Of a stretch of DNA of 10,580 nucleotides, positions 1-6,914 are shown in pieces. The position numbers and the translations under genes are program-made. The notes under the pieces were generated by a model. The model ran no database searches and had not been told where the DNA came from. It was given only the letters and a program-made list of their open reading frames with translations. This stretch comes from JBEKDJ01 sp050014415 (GTDB lineage: Bacteria > Desulfobacterota > BSN033 > UBA1163). Location: NCBI GenBank assembly GCA_050014415.1, contig JBEKDJ010000176.1, positions 1 through 10,580 on the forward strand, given 5' to 3'. Numbering within the stretch: the stretch's first letter is position 1; every line of letters starts with the position of its first letter.

Positions 1-78
1 GAGACTGTGTCGTAATTAAGGGGAGGGGAAAAATTTAGCATGAAACGCAACAATATTCTACGAGAGACCATATCGATA

Positions 79-87
79 TGATACAAT
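79..87 (+). promoter_or_regulatory. possible weak promoter of the IS transposase
   Basis: TGATACAAT reads as an extended -10 element (TG, one base, TACAAT) about 20 bases before the transposase start. No convincing -35 element lies 16-18 bases upstream, which is common for insertion sequences. It directly follows the palindrome CATATCGATATG at 69-80. Confidence 0.25.
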
Positions 88-106
88 ACAGCTCGATGAA
101 AGGGGA

Positions 107-1570
107 ATGGCTATGGCTTATCGATATGGCAATCGCTATCAACTTGGATTATTTCCACAAAGCATCGAAGACTATGTCGCTAAGGAGGATCCCGTCAGAG
201 CCTATGATACCTTTGTGGAAGCCCTGAATTTTGATGCCTTAGAGATCGAGATCGATCCGCAGAAAGTGGGTAATTCCGAGTACGATCCCAAGGCGATGCT
301 CAAGCTCTTGGTTTATGGTTACTCCTATGGGATCAAGAGCTCCCGTAAATTGGAGCGAGAAACCCATCACAACATTTCGTTCATGTGGCTGATGGGGGGC
401 TTAAAGCCGGACCACAAGACCATCGCTGAGTTTAGGCGCAACAACAAGGGCGCACTCAAAAAGGTCCTGAAGCAGTGTGCCCGGTTGTGTATCAAGCTGG
501 ATCTGATTGCGGGCAACATCTTATTTGTGGATGGTACCAAGATTCGGGCTAATGCCTCGCGATCCCAGACCCATGATCAAGCCTATTATGAGCAGCTTCT
601 GTCAGAGGTAGACAGTCGTATCGAGCAGCTTCTGGAGGAATGTGAAGGGATCGATCAGCAGGAAGAGGGGTTGGGTTCGTGTGTGGCCATGGATAAGGAG
701 TTGGCCAAAGCGGAGCGCTTAAAGAGCAAGGTGGAGGAAGCGCTTAAGGCTTTTGAGGGAACGGGTCGGGAACAGATCAATCTGACCGATCCGGACTGTG
801 CCCTGATGCACAGTATCCAGGGTAGCCATGCGGATTATAACGTGCAAAGTGTCGTGGATGATAAGCATGGTTTCATTGTACATGCGGACGCGGTGAGTGA
901 GACCAGCGATGTCAATCAGTTTGCTCAGCAGATCGAGCAGGCCAATGAGGTATTGGAGGAGCCGAGCAAGGTGGGTTGTGCAGATGGGGGTTATGCGGAC
1001 ACAGAAGAGCTTCAGAAGATTGATGGGCAGGGGATCCAAGTCATTGTTCCTTCTCAGCGGCAGGCCTTACACGAGGCAGAAAGTCCATTTAGCAAAAGCC
1101 ATTTCACTTACGACAAAGAGCAGGATTGTTATTGGTGTCCCGTGGGTCACCGCTTGAGTTATATGGGGACAGATATCACGAGCGGGAAGAGGCACTATAA
1201 GATAACCAACCCACCACTCTGTCATCGGTGTATGCATTTTGGCCAATGTACCTCAGCCAAGGGGGGTCGAAAGATCATCCGACTTCCTCTGGAAGAGGTC
1301 AAAGAGAAACTGGAAGCCCAATACCAGGAAGCGGCATCGCAGGAAATTTATGCCAGGCGTAAAGCTCGGGTGGAACATCCTTTTGGCCACATCAAGAAGA
1401 ATCTGAAGACAGATGCCTTTTTGATGCGGGGGCGCGAGGGGGTGGGCGCGGAAACGTCCTTACTTGCAACCTGTTTCAACCTGGCTCGGATGATCACGAT
1501 CCTCGGGGTCTCTGGATTGATAGAAAAGCTAACGGCGCTATCAGCTTCCTCGGCTCCGACGATGGGATAA
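107..1570 (+). CDS. IS1182-family DDE transposase
   Basis: This 487-residue protein would cut and join the ends of its own insertion sequence. It starts with the DUF772-type helical domain (about residues 8-120, YRYGNRYQLGLFP to the KTIAEFR segment). The catalytic domain follows. The likely triad is D142 in FVDGTKIRANASR, D293 in CADGGYAD and E423 in RVEHPFGHIKKN, the last being the typical HPFG.IK signature of IS5/IS1182-like enzymes. A charged, probably coiled-coil insert covers about residues 158-215. A zinc-binding cluster is seen at C341, C344, C372, C375 and C381. The C-terminal NLARMITILG segment is where these proteins normally end, so the protein looks full length. The AAAGGGG Shine-Dalgarno (99-105) is only one base from the ATG at 107 but seven bases from the ATG at 113, so the real start may be 113. 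Confidence 0.93.
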   Translation: MAMAYRYGNRYQLGLFPQSIEDYVAKEDPVRAYDTFVEALNFDALEIEIDPQKVGNSEYDPKAMLKLLVYGYSYGIKSSRKLERETHHNISFMWLMGGLKPDHKTIAEFRRNNKGALKKVLKQCARLCIKLDLIAGNILFVDGTKIRANASRSQTHDQAYYEQLLSEVDSRIEQLLEECEGIDQQEEGLGSCVAMDKELAKAERLKSKVEEALKAFEGTGREQINLTDPDCALMHSIQGSHADYNVQSVVDDKHGFIVHADAVSETSDVNQFAQQIEQANEVLEEPSKVGCADGGYADTEELQKIDGQGIQVIVPSQRQALHEAESPFSKSHFTYDKEQDCYWCPVGHRLSYMGTDITSGKRHYKITNPPLCHRCMHFGQCTSAKGGRKIIRLPLEEVKEKLEAQYQEAASQEIYARRKARVEHPFGHIKKNLKTDAFLMRGREGVGAETSLLATCFNLARMITILGVSGLIEKLTALSASSAPTMG

Positions 1571-1745
1571 TGGACGGAGGTTGTAGCCATTTTGCATACG
1601 TGGGTATTTAAACTTATTCTTGACGCTTATTATAGAGAGAGAAATCTGTCTGCAGCGAAATGGAAAAGACTACCCTGTAAAAACTGCTCCGCGTTCTTAA
1701 AGGATTGATGGATGAAAGACTTCATGGCCGGGTGACAACGGAAGG

Positions 1746-1754
1746 TGTTATAAT
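1746..1754 (+). promoter_or_regulatory. extended -10 promoter for nadB
   Basis: TGTTATAAT is a perfect TATAAT hexamer (1749-1754) preceded by the TGn extension. It lies about 48 bases before the ATG of nadB and would start transcription near 1761. No TTGACA-like -35 box is found at the right distance. GTGACA at 1732-1737 is only 11 bases away, so recognition would rest on the extended -10. It lies outside the transposase gene, in probable host DNA. Confidence 0.5.
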
Positions 1755-1801
1755 GGGTAAAATGAGATTGGCATTGAAGAGGATGCAGGGAATTGTGTGA
1801 A

Positions 1802-3373
1802 ATGAATGACGACAGAAAACACCATTGCGATGTGCTTGTCATCGGAGCAGGCATAGCCGGTTTGTCGGCAGCGATAGTTGCTGCTGAACTCGGGCTCGAT
1901 GTCATCGTAACAAACAAAGAGGAATCTCTGGAAGAATCCAACACCTTTCACGCCCAGGGAGGAATCGTTTGTCTGGGGAAAGAGGATTCTCCTCAACTTC
2001 TCATTAATGATGTTATGGAAGCAGGCGATGGGATTTCGAACCTCGAAGCAGTAACCATACTTGCTAACGAAGGCCCCTCCCTTGTGGAGGAGTTTTTGGT
2101 AAAGGAGATTGGAGTCCCTTTTTCACGTTCTGAAAAAGGGGAACTGGAATATGCTAGGGAGGCAAGCCATTCGAGACGAAGAATCCTTTACTGTATGGAT
2201 ACAACGGGTAGGGCGATAGAAGAAAGCCTCGTAAGAAAAGCAAAGGCGGCCAAGAATATCCGGTTTCTTGCAAACCATACGGCGATTGATGTTCTAACCA
2301 TTCCCCACCATTCAACCAACCCCCTCTCGCTCTACAGGGAGCCCCAATGCATCGGAGCCTATGTGCTCAATAATGTCGATGAGAAGGTCGAGATGATATT
2401 CTCATCCTATACCATCCTCGCAACAGGAGGACTCGGCAGGATCTATCTTCACACCACCAACCCTTCTTGCGCAACCGGGGACGGATTCGCAATGGCCTAT
2501 AGAGCAGGAGCCAGATTCATCAATATGGAGTATATCCAATTTCATCCCACATCTCTCTTCCATAAGGATGCCGATGGCTTTCTCATTTCAGAGGCGATGA
2601 GAGGCGAAGGGGCGAAGCTAATGACAAGGGATAATGTTCCGTTTATGGATAAATATTCCCCCATGGGTGATCTTGCTCCCCGGGATGAGGTCTCAAGGTC
2701 TATCTATGAGGAGATGATAGGGAGAGGCGATTCTTATGTCTATCTCGATATCGCATCCTATGCCAAGATAGATATCAAGAAACGTTTTCCCGCCATCTAT
2801 GAAAAGTGTTTATCCCTTGATATCGATATACTCAAGGGTCCGATACCTGTAGTGCCAGCGGCTCATTACAGCTGTGGAGGAGTGCAGGTGGATGGCTGGG
2901 GGAGAACGTCACTGAAGAATCTGTATGCTGCTGGTGAAGTTTCAGCAACAGGCATTCATGGTGCGAATCGATTGGCATCCACCTCGATGCTGGAAGGACT
3001 GGTATGGGGAGTAAGGGCAGCAAAACATATCACCGCTCACTTTGATCGCGAGAAACCATACAAAGAATCTGAAATCCCTCCTTGGCAGTTTCCTGAAAAA
3101 GAAGAGGAAGTTGACCCTGCTCTCATCCAACAGGACTGGTTGAGCATCAAGTCAACGATGTGGAACTATGTCGGCATTATAAGAACAATCAAGAGGTTAG
3201 AAAGAGGAAGGGCTGATCTCCGCTATTTGAAGAATAGGATAGACGATTTCTATAGAAAAGCCCATCTCCACCCAATGGTTCTAAATCTCAGAAGCGGCAT
3301 TCAGACGGCCCTCATCGTGGCCGAAGCAGCCTTTGCAAATAGAAACAGCCGCGGCGCCCATTACATCAAATAG
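1802..3373 (+). CDS. nadB: L-aspartate oxidase (NadB)
   Basis: Flavoenzyme that oxidises L-aspartate to iminoaspartate, the first step of de novo NAD synthesis; quinolinate synthase (NadA) is its usual partner in the cytoplasm. The 523-residue protein (from ATG 1802) opens with the FAD dinucleotide-binding motif GAGIAGLSAA (residues 15-24), followed by SNTFHAQGGI. The substrate-site signatures of the succinate dehydrogenase/aspartate oxidase flavoprotein family are present: HPTSL (H248), EAMRGEGAKL, PRDEVSR (R294), AAHYSCGG (H355) and GANRLASTSMLEG (R390). The family's C-terminal helical domain follows, but the protein ends at SRGAHYIK and lacks the usual DYP tail, so it is slightly short there. 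A TTG at 1793 in the same frame could add three residues. I prefer the ATG, 11 bases after CAGGG. No nadA or nadC is in the window. Fumarate reductase flavoprotein is the main alternative, but the motif set favours NadB. Confidence 0.93.
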   Translation: MNDDRKHHCDVLVIGAGIAGLSAAIVAAELGLDVIVTNKEESLEESNTFHAQGGIVCLGKEDSPQLLINDVMEAGDGISNLEAVTILANEGPSLVEEFLVKEIGVPFSRSEKGELEYAREASHSRRRILYCMDTTGRAIEESLVRKAKAAKNIRFLANHTAIDVLTIPHHSTNPLSLYREPQCIGAYVLNNVDEKVEMIFSSYTILATGGLGRIYLHTTNPSCATGDGFAMAYRAGARFINMEYIQFHPTSLFHKDADGFLISEAMRGEGAKLMTRDNVPFMDKYSPMGDLAPRDEVSRSIYEEMIGRGDSYVYLDIASYAKIDIKKRFPAIYEKCLSLDIDILKGPIPVVPAAHYSCGGVQVDGWGRTSLKNLYAAGEVSATGIHGANRLASTSMLEGLVWGVRAAKHITAHFDREKPYKESEIPPWQFPEKEEEVDPALIQQDWLSIKSTMWNYVGIIRTIKRLERGRADLRYLKNRIDDFYRKAHLHPMVLNLRSGIQTALIVAEAAFANRNSRGAHYIK

Positions 3374-3631
3374 GCCTGGTTCCTTTCCCTACCTCATCAC
3401 ACTTGGGGGTTTGATTTCAACTTTGACATTCAAAAAAAGAACGAGATTACCCTCCTACTAAGGAGTCCATACTTGAGAAAACATGCTCTTCCAAGATTAC
3501 CCGTGACCATTCGACAATCTCATGGCCGGCAGCCCTGTCGAACGGTCCTTCTTTTCCCAAGAGAGGAATTCCTCCCTTTTGTAAAGGGAGGATACGTAGG
3601 ACGATAAAAAAACCAATCGGGGGAGATACGA
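3374..3631. other. intergenic region between nadB and the ABM gene
   Basis: These 258 bases hold no credible gene. No stem followed by a T-run is visible after nadB, so its terminator is unresolved. TTGACA at 3423-3428 lacks a good -10 (best GATTAC at 3445-3450). A short hairpin CTCCT/AGGAG and a spaced TTCGACA (3510-3516) / TGTCGAA (3536-3542) pair precede the strong hairpin listed separately. Confidence 0.5.
3570..3592. repeat. perfect 10-bp hairpin, probable dispersed intergenic repeat
   Basis: TCCTCCCTTT and AAAGGGAGGA form perfect 10-bp arms around a three-base loop (TGT), 40 bases before the ABM start codon. There is no T-run on either side in either direction, so it is not a standard intrinsic terminator. 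Hairpins built from CCTCCCTTT/AAAGGGAGG resemble the dispersed intergenic repeats known from many bacterial genomes. In RNA it would fold just upstream of the ribosome-binding site of the next gene. Confidence 0.6.
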
Positions 3632-3919
3632 ATGCCAGTGAAGATCATTATTGACCGGAAAGTCAAGAAAGGGAAGGTATCAGATTTCTTGAAATTGCTC
3701 GAGGAATTGAGAAGAAAAGCAATTGGTGCCAAGGGGTATATTTCAGGAGAGACCTTACAAGCATCCGACGACCCTTACAACCTGATTGTGGTCTCCACGT
3801 GGCAGAGTGAAGATGATTGGAAAAAATGGGAAAAGAATCCAGAAAGGGACGAGACAGAGGCCAAGATTGCAAAACTGATGGTCAGGCCGACAAAAATGAG
3901 GATATATGTGAATCCTTAG
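3632..3919 (+). CDS. small ABM-domain (antibiotic biosynthesis monooxygenase-like) protein
   Basis: The 95-residue protein has the pattern of a single ABM domain, a dimeric ferredoxin-like alpha+beta barrel. A first strand (VKIIIDRKV) is followed by an amphipathic helix (KVSDFLKLLEELRRKAI), then GYISGETLQ, the strand NLIVVSTW, the helix SEDDWKKWEKNPER, and a last strand (KMRIYV). Trp57, Trp63 and Trp66 sit where this family has its conserved aromatic residues. Members include cofactor-free quinol monooxygenases and haem-degrading enzymes, but many have no known substrate and I cannot assign one here. The start is well supported by GGGGGAG at 3619-3625, six bases before the ATG. It lies alone, about 260 bases after nadB and about 290 before the next gene, so it is probably a separate transcript. 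Confidence 0.82.
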   Translation: MPVKIIIDRKVKKGKVSDFLKLLEELRRKAIGAKGYISGETLQASDDPYNLIVVSTWQSEDDWKKWEKNPERDETEAKIAKLMVRPTKMRIYVNP

Positions 3920-4127
3920 ATTGGTATTCTTCAGATGGAGATTAGACTTCCAAATCGGTGACCGTCAGCTTTCAAAGCTTTCTCAAAGTGAAAGATAGTA
4001 GGTGCAAGAGACATCCTCTATTATCATCCTTCCTTCCTGAACTCATTAGTTCTAGAATCCATATCGTCCTACTATATTTCAGGTAATAATCCTCAAAAAA
4101 GATAATTCTTATAATTTTTCTCTCATA
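3920..4127. other. AT-rich intergenic region
   Basis: No gene is seen here. Small inverted repeats occur (AGCTTT C AAAGCT near 3967; GAACT CATT AGTTC near 4038), none followed by a T-run, so no confident terminator for the ABM gene. The right part (about 4090-4127) is very A/T-rich and could act as an UP element for the promoter at 4128. Confidence 0.4.
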
Positions 4128-4155
4128 TTGACAAAAAAGATGGGTATAGTATAGT
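4128..4155 (+). promoter_or_regulatory. sigma70-type promoter of the ketopantoate reductase-like gene
   Basis: A perfect -35 TTGACA (4128-4133) is separated by 16 bases from the -10 TATAGT (4150-4155). TATAGT occurs twice in tandem, overlapping by one base (4145-4155). Transcription would begin near 4162, giving a leader of about 50 nt. A/T-rich DNA directly upstream fits an UP element. Confidence 0.7.
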
Positions 4156-4210
4156 TGCTTTCAAATTACATGAATAACTATCTTACTTTCAGCCCACTGG
4201 GGCTTTGAAG

Positions 4211-5245
4211 ATGACAGGTAAAGTAGAAATGTTAAAGGAACAAGCTATCTGTCGAATTGCGGTTATTGGGGCAGGTGCTGTTGGCAGTGCGCTAGGTGCG
4301 CTTCTTCATCGTGCTGGGCAGAATATAGTCCTCATTGGTCGTCCGGCGCATATAGCTGCAATCCGCCAGGATGGCCTTCGGGTTGATGGAGAAATGGGAG
4401 ATTTTATGGCCCCGGTCGAGGCTACTGAGACTCTTAATTTTCGGCCTGACCTAGCCCTCTTGACGGTTAAGGCCCAGGACGTGGTTGCTGCCGTGAAAGC
4501 TAACCAAGCCTTCTTGAATGATGTCCCCGTTGTAACATTCCAGAATGGGATACGGAGCGATGATTTGGTTGCAAGCATTTTACCCCCGGAGCAAATTCTC
4601 AGTGCAGTAGTACTTATGAACGTTACCTACTTGTTACCTGGTAAAGTAACTGTGGTCTACCAGGGAAAGTTGATCCTTGGCCGTCCATTTGGGTCAAGAG
4701 ATGGGAAACTCGAAGATGTTGCCCATATACTGAATCAGGCAGTTCCGACTCGCGTTACAGACAATATACAGGGAGCCCACTGGCTTAAGCTCATCGTTAA
4801 CCTGAACAATGCATTGCCAGCAATAACTAATTACACAATGAGTCAGGTTTATGCGAACGCCTCTTTGTGCAACCTGGCCGTTGGCCTAATGCGCGAGGGG
4901 CTACGGGTGATCGAACGAGCGAACATCCGGCTGGAATCCTTACCTGAAGTCTCAGTTGGTTTAACCAAGCTTATGAAATGGATGCCATCAGGCATAGCCG
5001 GGCGCATCGTCGCTGCGAAGGTTCGCCGGCTGAAGACCGCGTGGCCCCGACTGGGCTCAACATTACAGAGTATCCAGCGTGGTCGTCCTACGGAGATAGA
5101 CTACCTGAATGGCGAAATCGTGGAATTGGGGAAGCGTTATGGAGAGGCCACGCCATTGAACAGCAAAATAGTGGAGCTGGTACACCAGGTGGAGCGTACA
5201 AGACAATTTCTTTCGGTGGAAGAAATCCGGCAGGCTTTCACCTAA
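4211..5245 (+). CDS. ketopantoate reductase family protein (ApbA/PanE)
   Basis: An NADPH-dependent 2-dehydropantoate 2-reductase type enzyme; the family reduces ketopantoate to pantoate in pantothenate/CoA synthesis. After about 14 extra residues, the Rossmann strand RIAVIGAGAVGSALG carries GAGAVG (residues 20-25). TVKAQD (K87) and FQNG (N112) follow. The C-terminal domain has WLKLIVNLNNAL with the likely catalytic lysine K193, and RGRPTEIDYLNGE with the substrate-binding glutamate E295. At 344 residues it is about 40 longer than typical PanE, mainly from an extension around residues 220-285. Such longer members often act on other 2-oxoacids, so the substrate is uncertain and I leave the symbol blank. 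I chose ATG 4211, eight bases after GGGG at 4199-4202; TTG 4205 is the alternative. It follows its own promoter and faces the minus-strand operon tail to tail. Confidence 0.88.
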   Translation: MTGKVEMLKEQAICRIAVIGAGAVGSALGALLHRAGQNIVLIGRPAHIAAIRQDGLRVDGEMGDFMAPVEATETLNFRPDLALLTVKAQDVVAAVKANQAFLNDVPVVTFQNGIRSDDLVASILPPEQILSAVVLMNVTYLLPGKVTVVYQGKLILGRPFGSRDGKLEDVAHILNQAVPTRVTDNIQGAHWLKLIVNLNNALPAITNYTMSQVYANASLCNLAVGLMREGLRVIERANIRLESLPEVSVGLTKLMKWMPSGIAGRIVAAKVRRLKTAWPRLGSTLQSIQRGRPTEIDYLNGEIVELGKRYGEATPLNSKIVELVHQVERTRQFLSVEEIRQAFT

Positions 5246-5538
5246 TAACAAGAGCATGGCGGGTTATCTCTTGGCTCGTATCAATCCTCATTCCCCTCTG
5301 GCGAGAACCACAGGCTTCCTTATGCTTTCTTTTTATTCGTAATTATCAGCCTTCGAGGTTAGCTTGGCCTGAGAACTTGTAGGTGTAAGCCTCAACTTTG
5401 TAAGTCACAATTGCCGTATTCGTTATTCTTTTTTCCCAATGCCAATATGGAAAAGTTTCTCCGGGATTATGAGGTGGGAAATAATCAGTATGAGGGGGGA
5501 GGTCGAGATCTGCTTGGAAAGCCGGATGTCCGTCGCCT
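5246..5538. other. convergent intergenic region
   Basis: The region separates the 3' ends of two convergent genes. I expected a bidirectional terminator but see only a weak CAAGAG/CTCTTG pair just after the ketopantoate reductase-like gene and scattered T-rich stretches (near 5325-5340 and 5425-5437). A 35-codon ATG frame at 5447-5554 lacks a ribosome-binding site and overlaps the opposite gene. No RNA gene is recognised. Confidence 0.4.
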
Positions 5539-6153
5539 CTACCTCGGGGGTTGAAGGTTGAGATTACTTTTACACTTCGGGCAGAATTCGGAGCCTTTTC
5601 TGTCCGTATCGATTAAACTATTGGAGAAGAACATCACACATAGAGGATTTCCACAATGCCCTAATCCGTAGGTGTGACCCAATTCATGGACCGCTTCGGT
5701 TAAAGCTCTCTTATGAAAGAAGCTTTGGTCTTGAGGGAGGTTATAAAACTCCTGCCTCAGACGGGTGAGGGATATGACTGCCACTCTTTGGCTCGCCTCA
5801 CCAAAGACGAAATTTAACTCCGGGACGTACAGATCATGGTCAACCATCCCCAAAATTTTTTCAAAAGGTATATATTCTTTTTCATTCATCAAGCCATTTA
5901 AGACCATTGTGGACAAATACTGATTTCTCTCTTTGTTGAAGGCGTAATGAGGTACGGGCATTCCTTTACCGACCCATACCTGTTTGCCAAATATTTTGCT
6001 TAAATCTTCCTTTAATACTTTGATGATGTTTTGGTCTACCTCACCAACGGCTACTAAAGCAATACCCATCTTAGGATCCTTTTCTTTTGCAAGCAGATCG
6101 ATGCTTAAGTTCAAAAGTAAGATAAGTGAGAACATTAAGGCTCGGATAGCCAT
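5539..6153 (-). CDS. archaemetzincin-like zinc metalloprotease with N-terminal signal
   Basis: A 204-residue putative metallopeptidase of the archaemetzincin (M54) family. The signature HELGHTYGLGHCGNPLCVM covers residues 156-174. H156, H160 and H166 would hold the catalytic zinc and E157 is the general base. C167, C172, C191 and C194 (CPKC) form the family's second, structural zinc site. The gap from the Met to the last Cys pair is 16 residues, one shorter than the published consensus. The N-terminus has an arginine and a long hydrophobic run (about residues 4-21), ending in LLAKEK, which looks like a signal peptide or membrane anchor without a lipobox cysteine. The remainder keeps the family's early strand (GIALVAVGEVD). 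TTG 6159 is an alternative start, closer to the Shine-Dalgarno GAGGGG (6170-6165). That site overlaps the stop codon of the upstream small gene, so the two are one operon and probably translationally coupled. The substrate is unknown. Confidence 0.87.
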   Translation of the reverse strand: MAIRALMFSLILLLNLSIDLLAKEKDPKMGIALVAVGEVDQNIIKVLKEDLSKIFGKQVWVGKGMPVPHYAFNKERNQYLSTMVLNGLMNEKEYIPFEKILGMVDHDLYVPELNFVFGEASQRVAVISLTRLRQEFYNLPQDQSFFHKRALTEAVHELGHTYGLGHCGNPLCVMFFSNSLIDTDRKGSEFCPKCKSNLNLQPPR

Positions 6154-6168
6154 TTTCAATTAGGCCCC

Positions 6169-6411
6169 TCAATCCTCAACCATACAAAACCATTCCATTT
6201 GCTTCTCATCACAGTATATTTTGTGTGTTTTTCCATCACTTCCTTTGACTTTAAAGAACCTTTTTCTTACCCTATCTTCGATCCCTTCTTCAATCCACAT
6301 ATTCAGAATTGCAACCACTTCAATTTTTTCATTATGGACGAGGATGGACCGTGGGGTTTCCTCACCTCGATACCCCGAATAAGTAATGACATCAATTCGA
6401 TTATCAGACAT
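6169..6411 (-). CDS. small conserved protein with YSGYRGEETPRS motif
   Basis: This is an 80-residue soluble protein with no membrane segment or cysteine cluster. The sequence IDVITYSGYRGEETPRS, then a strand pair, the helix AILNMWIE, the strand FFKVKGSDGKTHKIYCDE and a final W suggest a small beta-rich fold. From memory, short proteins opening with YSGYRGEE.PRSF recur in bacterial genomes without assigned function; a search is needed to confirm the family. It is the first gene of a minus-strand pair: its stop codon TGA overlaps the ribosome-binding site of the archaemetzincin gene (TGAGGGG). Its own start has only AAGGG one base before the ATG, unusually close, so initiation may be weak. No in-frame alternative start lies upstream. 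Confidence 0.72.
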   Translation of the reverse strand: MSDNRIDVITYSGYRGEETPRSILVHNEKIEVVAILNMWIEEGIEDRVRKRFFKVKGSDGKTHKIYCDEKQMEWFCMVED

Positions 6412-6575
6412 ACCCTTAAATCAGACACCCCCCATCCCAACTTCTTCTAAAATTTCTAAGAAGAGATAGCCCTTCTTACTTCGTGTTATCTCAAAAAGCT
6501 TGATATCCTCTTTTTCCTTTATCTCTTTGTGATCAGCCCACTACATTAAAAAATAATGGTTGCAATCTCCATTAT

Positions 6576-6711
6576 GATATATTTTCCAAAAAACAGGTAA
6601 TGGACAAAGATATCTTCCTTTGCTCGTTAACTATGGATTTGGTCCAAGAAAAGCAGATTTCAAACAGATATCTTGATGTTCGGAGAAGTGCACATCTTGG
6701 CAAGATATATT
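6576..6711. repeat. cluster of four GATAT(A/C)TT boxes
   Basis: GATATATT (6576-6583), GATATCTT (6609-6616), GATATCTT (6667-6674) and GATATATT (6704-6711) lie in the same orientation within 136 bases. The second sits in the perfect palindrome AAGATATCTT (6607-6616). The spacing is uneven (33, 58 and 37 bases). They may be binding sites for a regulator or transposase, or only a by-product of A/T richness. Confidence 0.35.
6694..6706. repeat. inverted repeat ATCTTG-G-CAAGAT
   Basis: A perfect 6-bp inverted repeat around one base, overlapping the last GATATATT box. The form suits a dimeric repressor operator but no bound regulator is known. It lies about 180 bases before the -35 of the promoter at 6886. 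Confidence 0.35.
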
Positions 6712-6746
6712 CAACTTCTGGATGCTGATGCCCCCATATTTGGACC

Positions 6747-6768
6747 GTTGACTTCTTCAGTAGTCAAC
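6747..6768. repeat. hairpin GTTGACT / AGTCAAC
   Basis: Perfect 7-bp arms (6747-6753 and 6762-6768) enclose an 8-base loop. No T-run follows in either direction, so a terminator is unlikely. It could be an operator or a structured site linked to the mobile-type gene downstream. Confidence 0.4.
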
Positions 6769-6885
6769 AATCGGGCTCTTTGGCCGTAGCAAAGCATGCA
6801 TCATTTCGTAATCATCAGTCTCCCTTTATCTATTTACTTACTTTTGCTTGCACTAAACTTAACACGTTTTACAATTTGTTTTTCC

Positions 6886-6914
6886 TTGACATATAAATCC
6901 GTGTTTCGTATATT
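6886..6914 (+). promoter_or_regulatory. near-consensus sigma70 promoter for the nuclease-transposase gene
   Basis: TTGACA (6886-6891), a 17-base spacer and TATATT (6909-6914) form a near-perfect promoter, with the T-rich run TTTGTTTTTCC just upstream. Transcription would start near 6921. It is the only good plus-strand promoter before the gene at 7260, giving a leader of about 340 nt. A very similar module lies at 10525-10553. Confidence 0.68.

Larger units (their letters stand above)
1..1630 (+). mobile_element. IS1182-family insertion sequence, right end unresolved
   Basis: The segment consists of an intact IS1182-type transposase gene with a leader of about 100 nt. The first bases, GAGACTGTGTCGTAATTAAG, look like an insertion-sequence terminus, so the window probably begins at or very near the left end. 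The reverse complement of this end does not occur between 1571 and 1800. The best I can find is a weak 8-of-13 match around 1612-1630, so the right boundary given is only a guess. The element lies upstream of nadB and in the same orientation. Without the right repeat, I cannot tell whether it is complete or has lost its right end. Confidence 0.6.
6412..6885. other. long AT-rich intergenic region between divergent genes
   Basis: These 474 bases separate the minus-strand pair from the plus-strand promoter at 6886 and hold no convincing reading frame. They contain four GATAT(A/C)TT octamers (6576, 6609, 6667, 6704) and two inverted repeats, listed separately. A pair CTTCTT / AAGAAG lies near 6440-6465. 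I could not find a clear minus-strand promoter for the small gene. Confidence 0.45.

Noticed and set aside
1630..1996. Minus-strand frames across the nadB upstream region
   Set aside because: They run into the start of nadB in opposite sense, have no ribosome-binding sites and show no protein family signature.
3596..4074. 11-base inverted repeat GTAGGACGATA / TATCGTCCTAC flanking the ABM gene
   Set aside because: The arms are about 460 bases apart and do not extend further. Several such 11-base pairs are expected by chance in a window of this size, so it is not evidence of a mobile unit.
4978..5382. 134-codon plus-strand frame overlapping the ketopantoate reductase-like gene
   Set aside because: It lies in another frame of a well-supported gene and has low-complexity, motif-free translation.
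5447..5554. 35-codon ATG frame between the convergent genes
   Set aside because: It has no Shine-Dalgarno, overlaps the end of the archaemetzincin gene on the other strand and matches no known small protein. It could be a remnant but cannot be supported.
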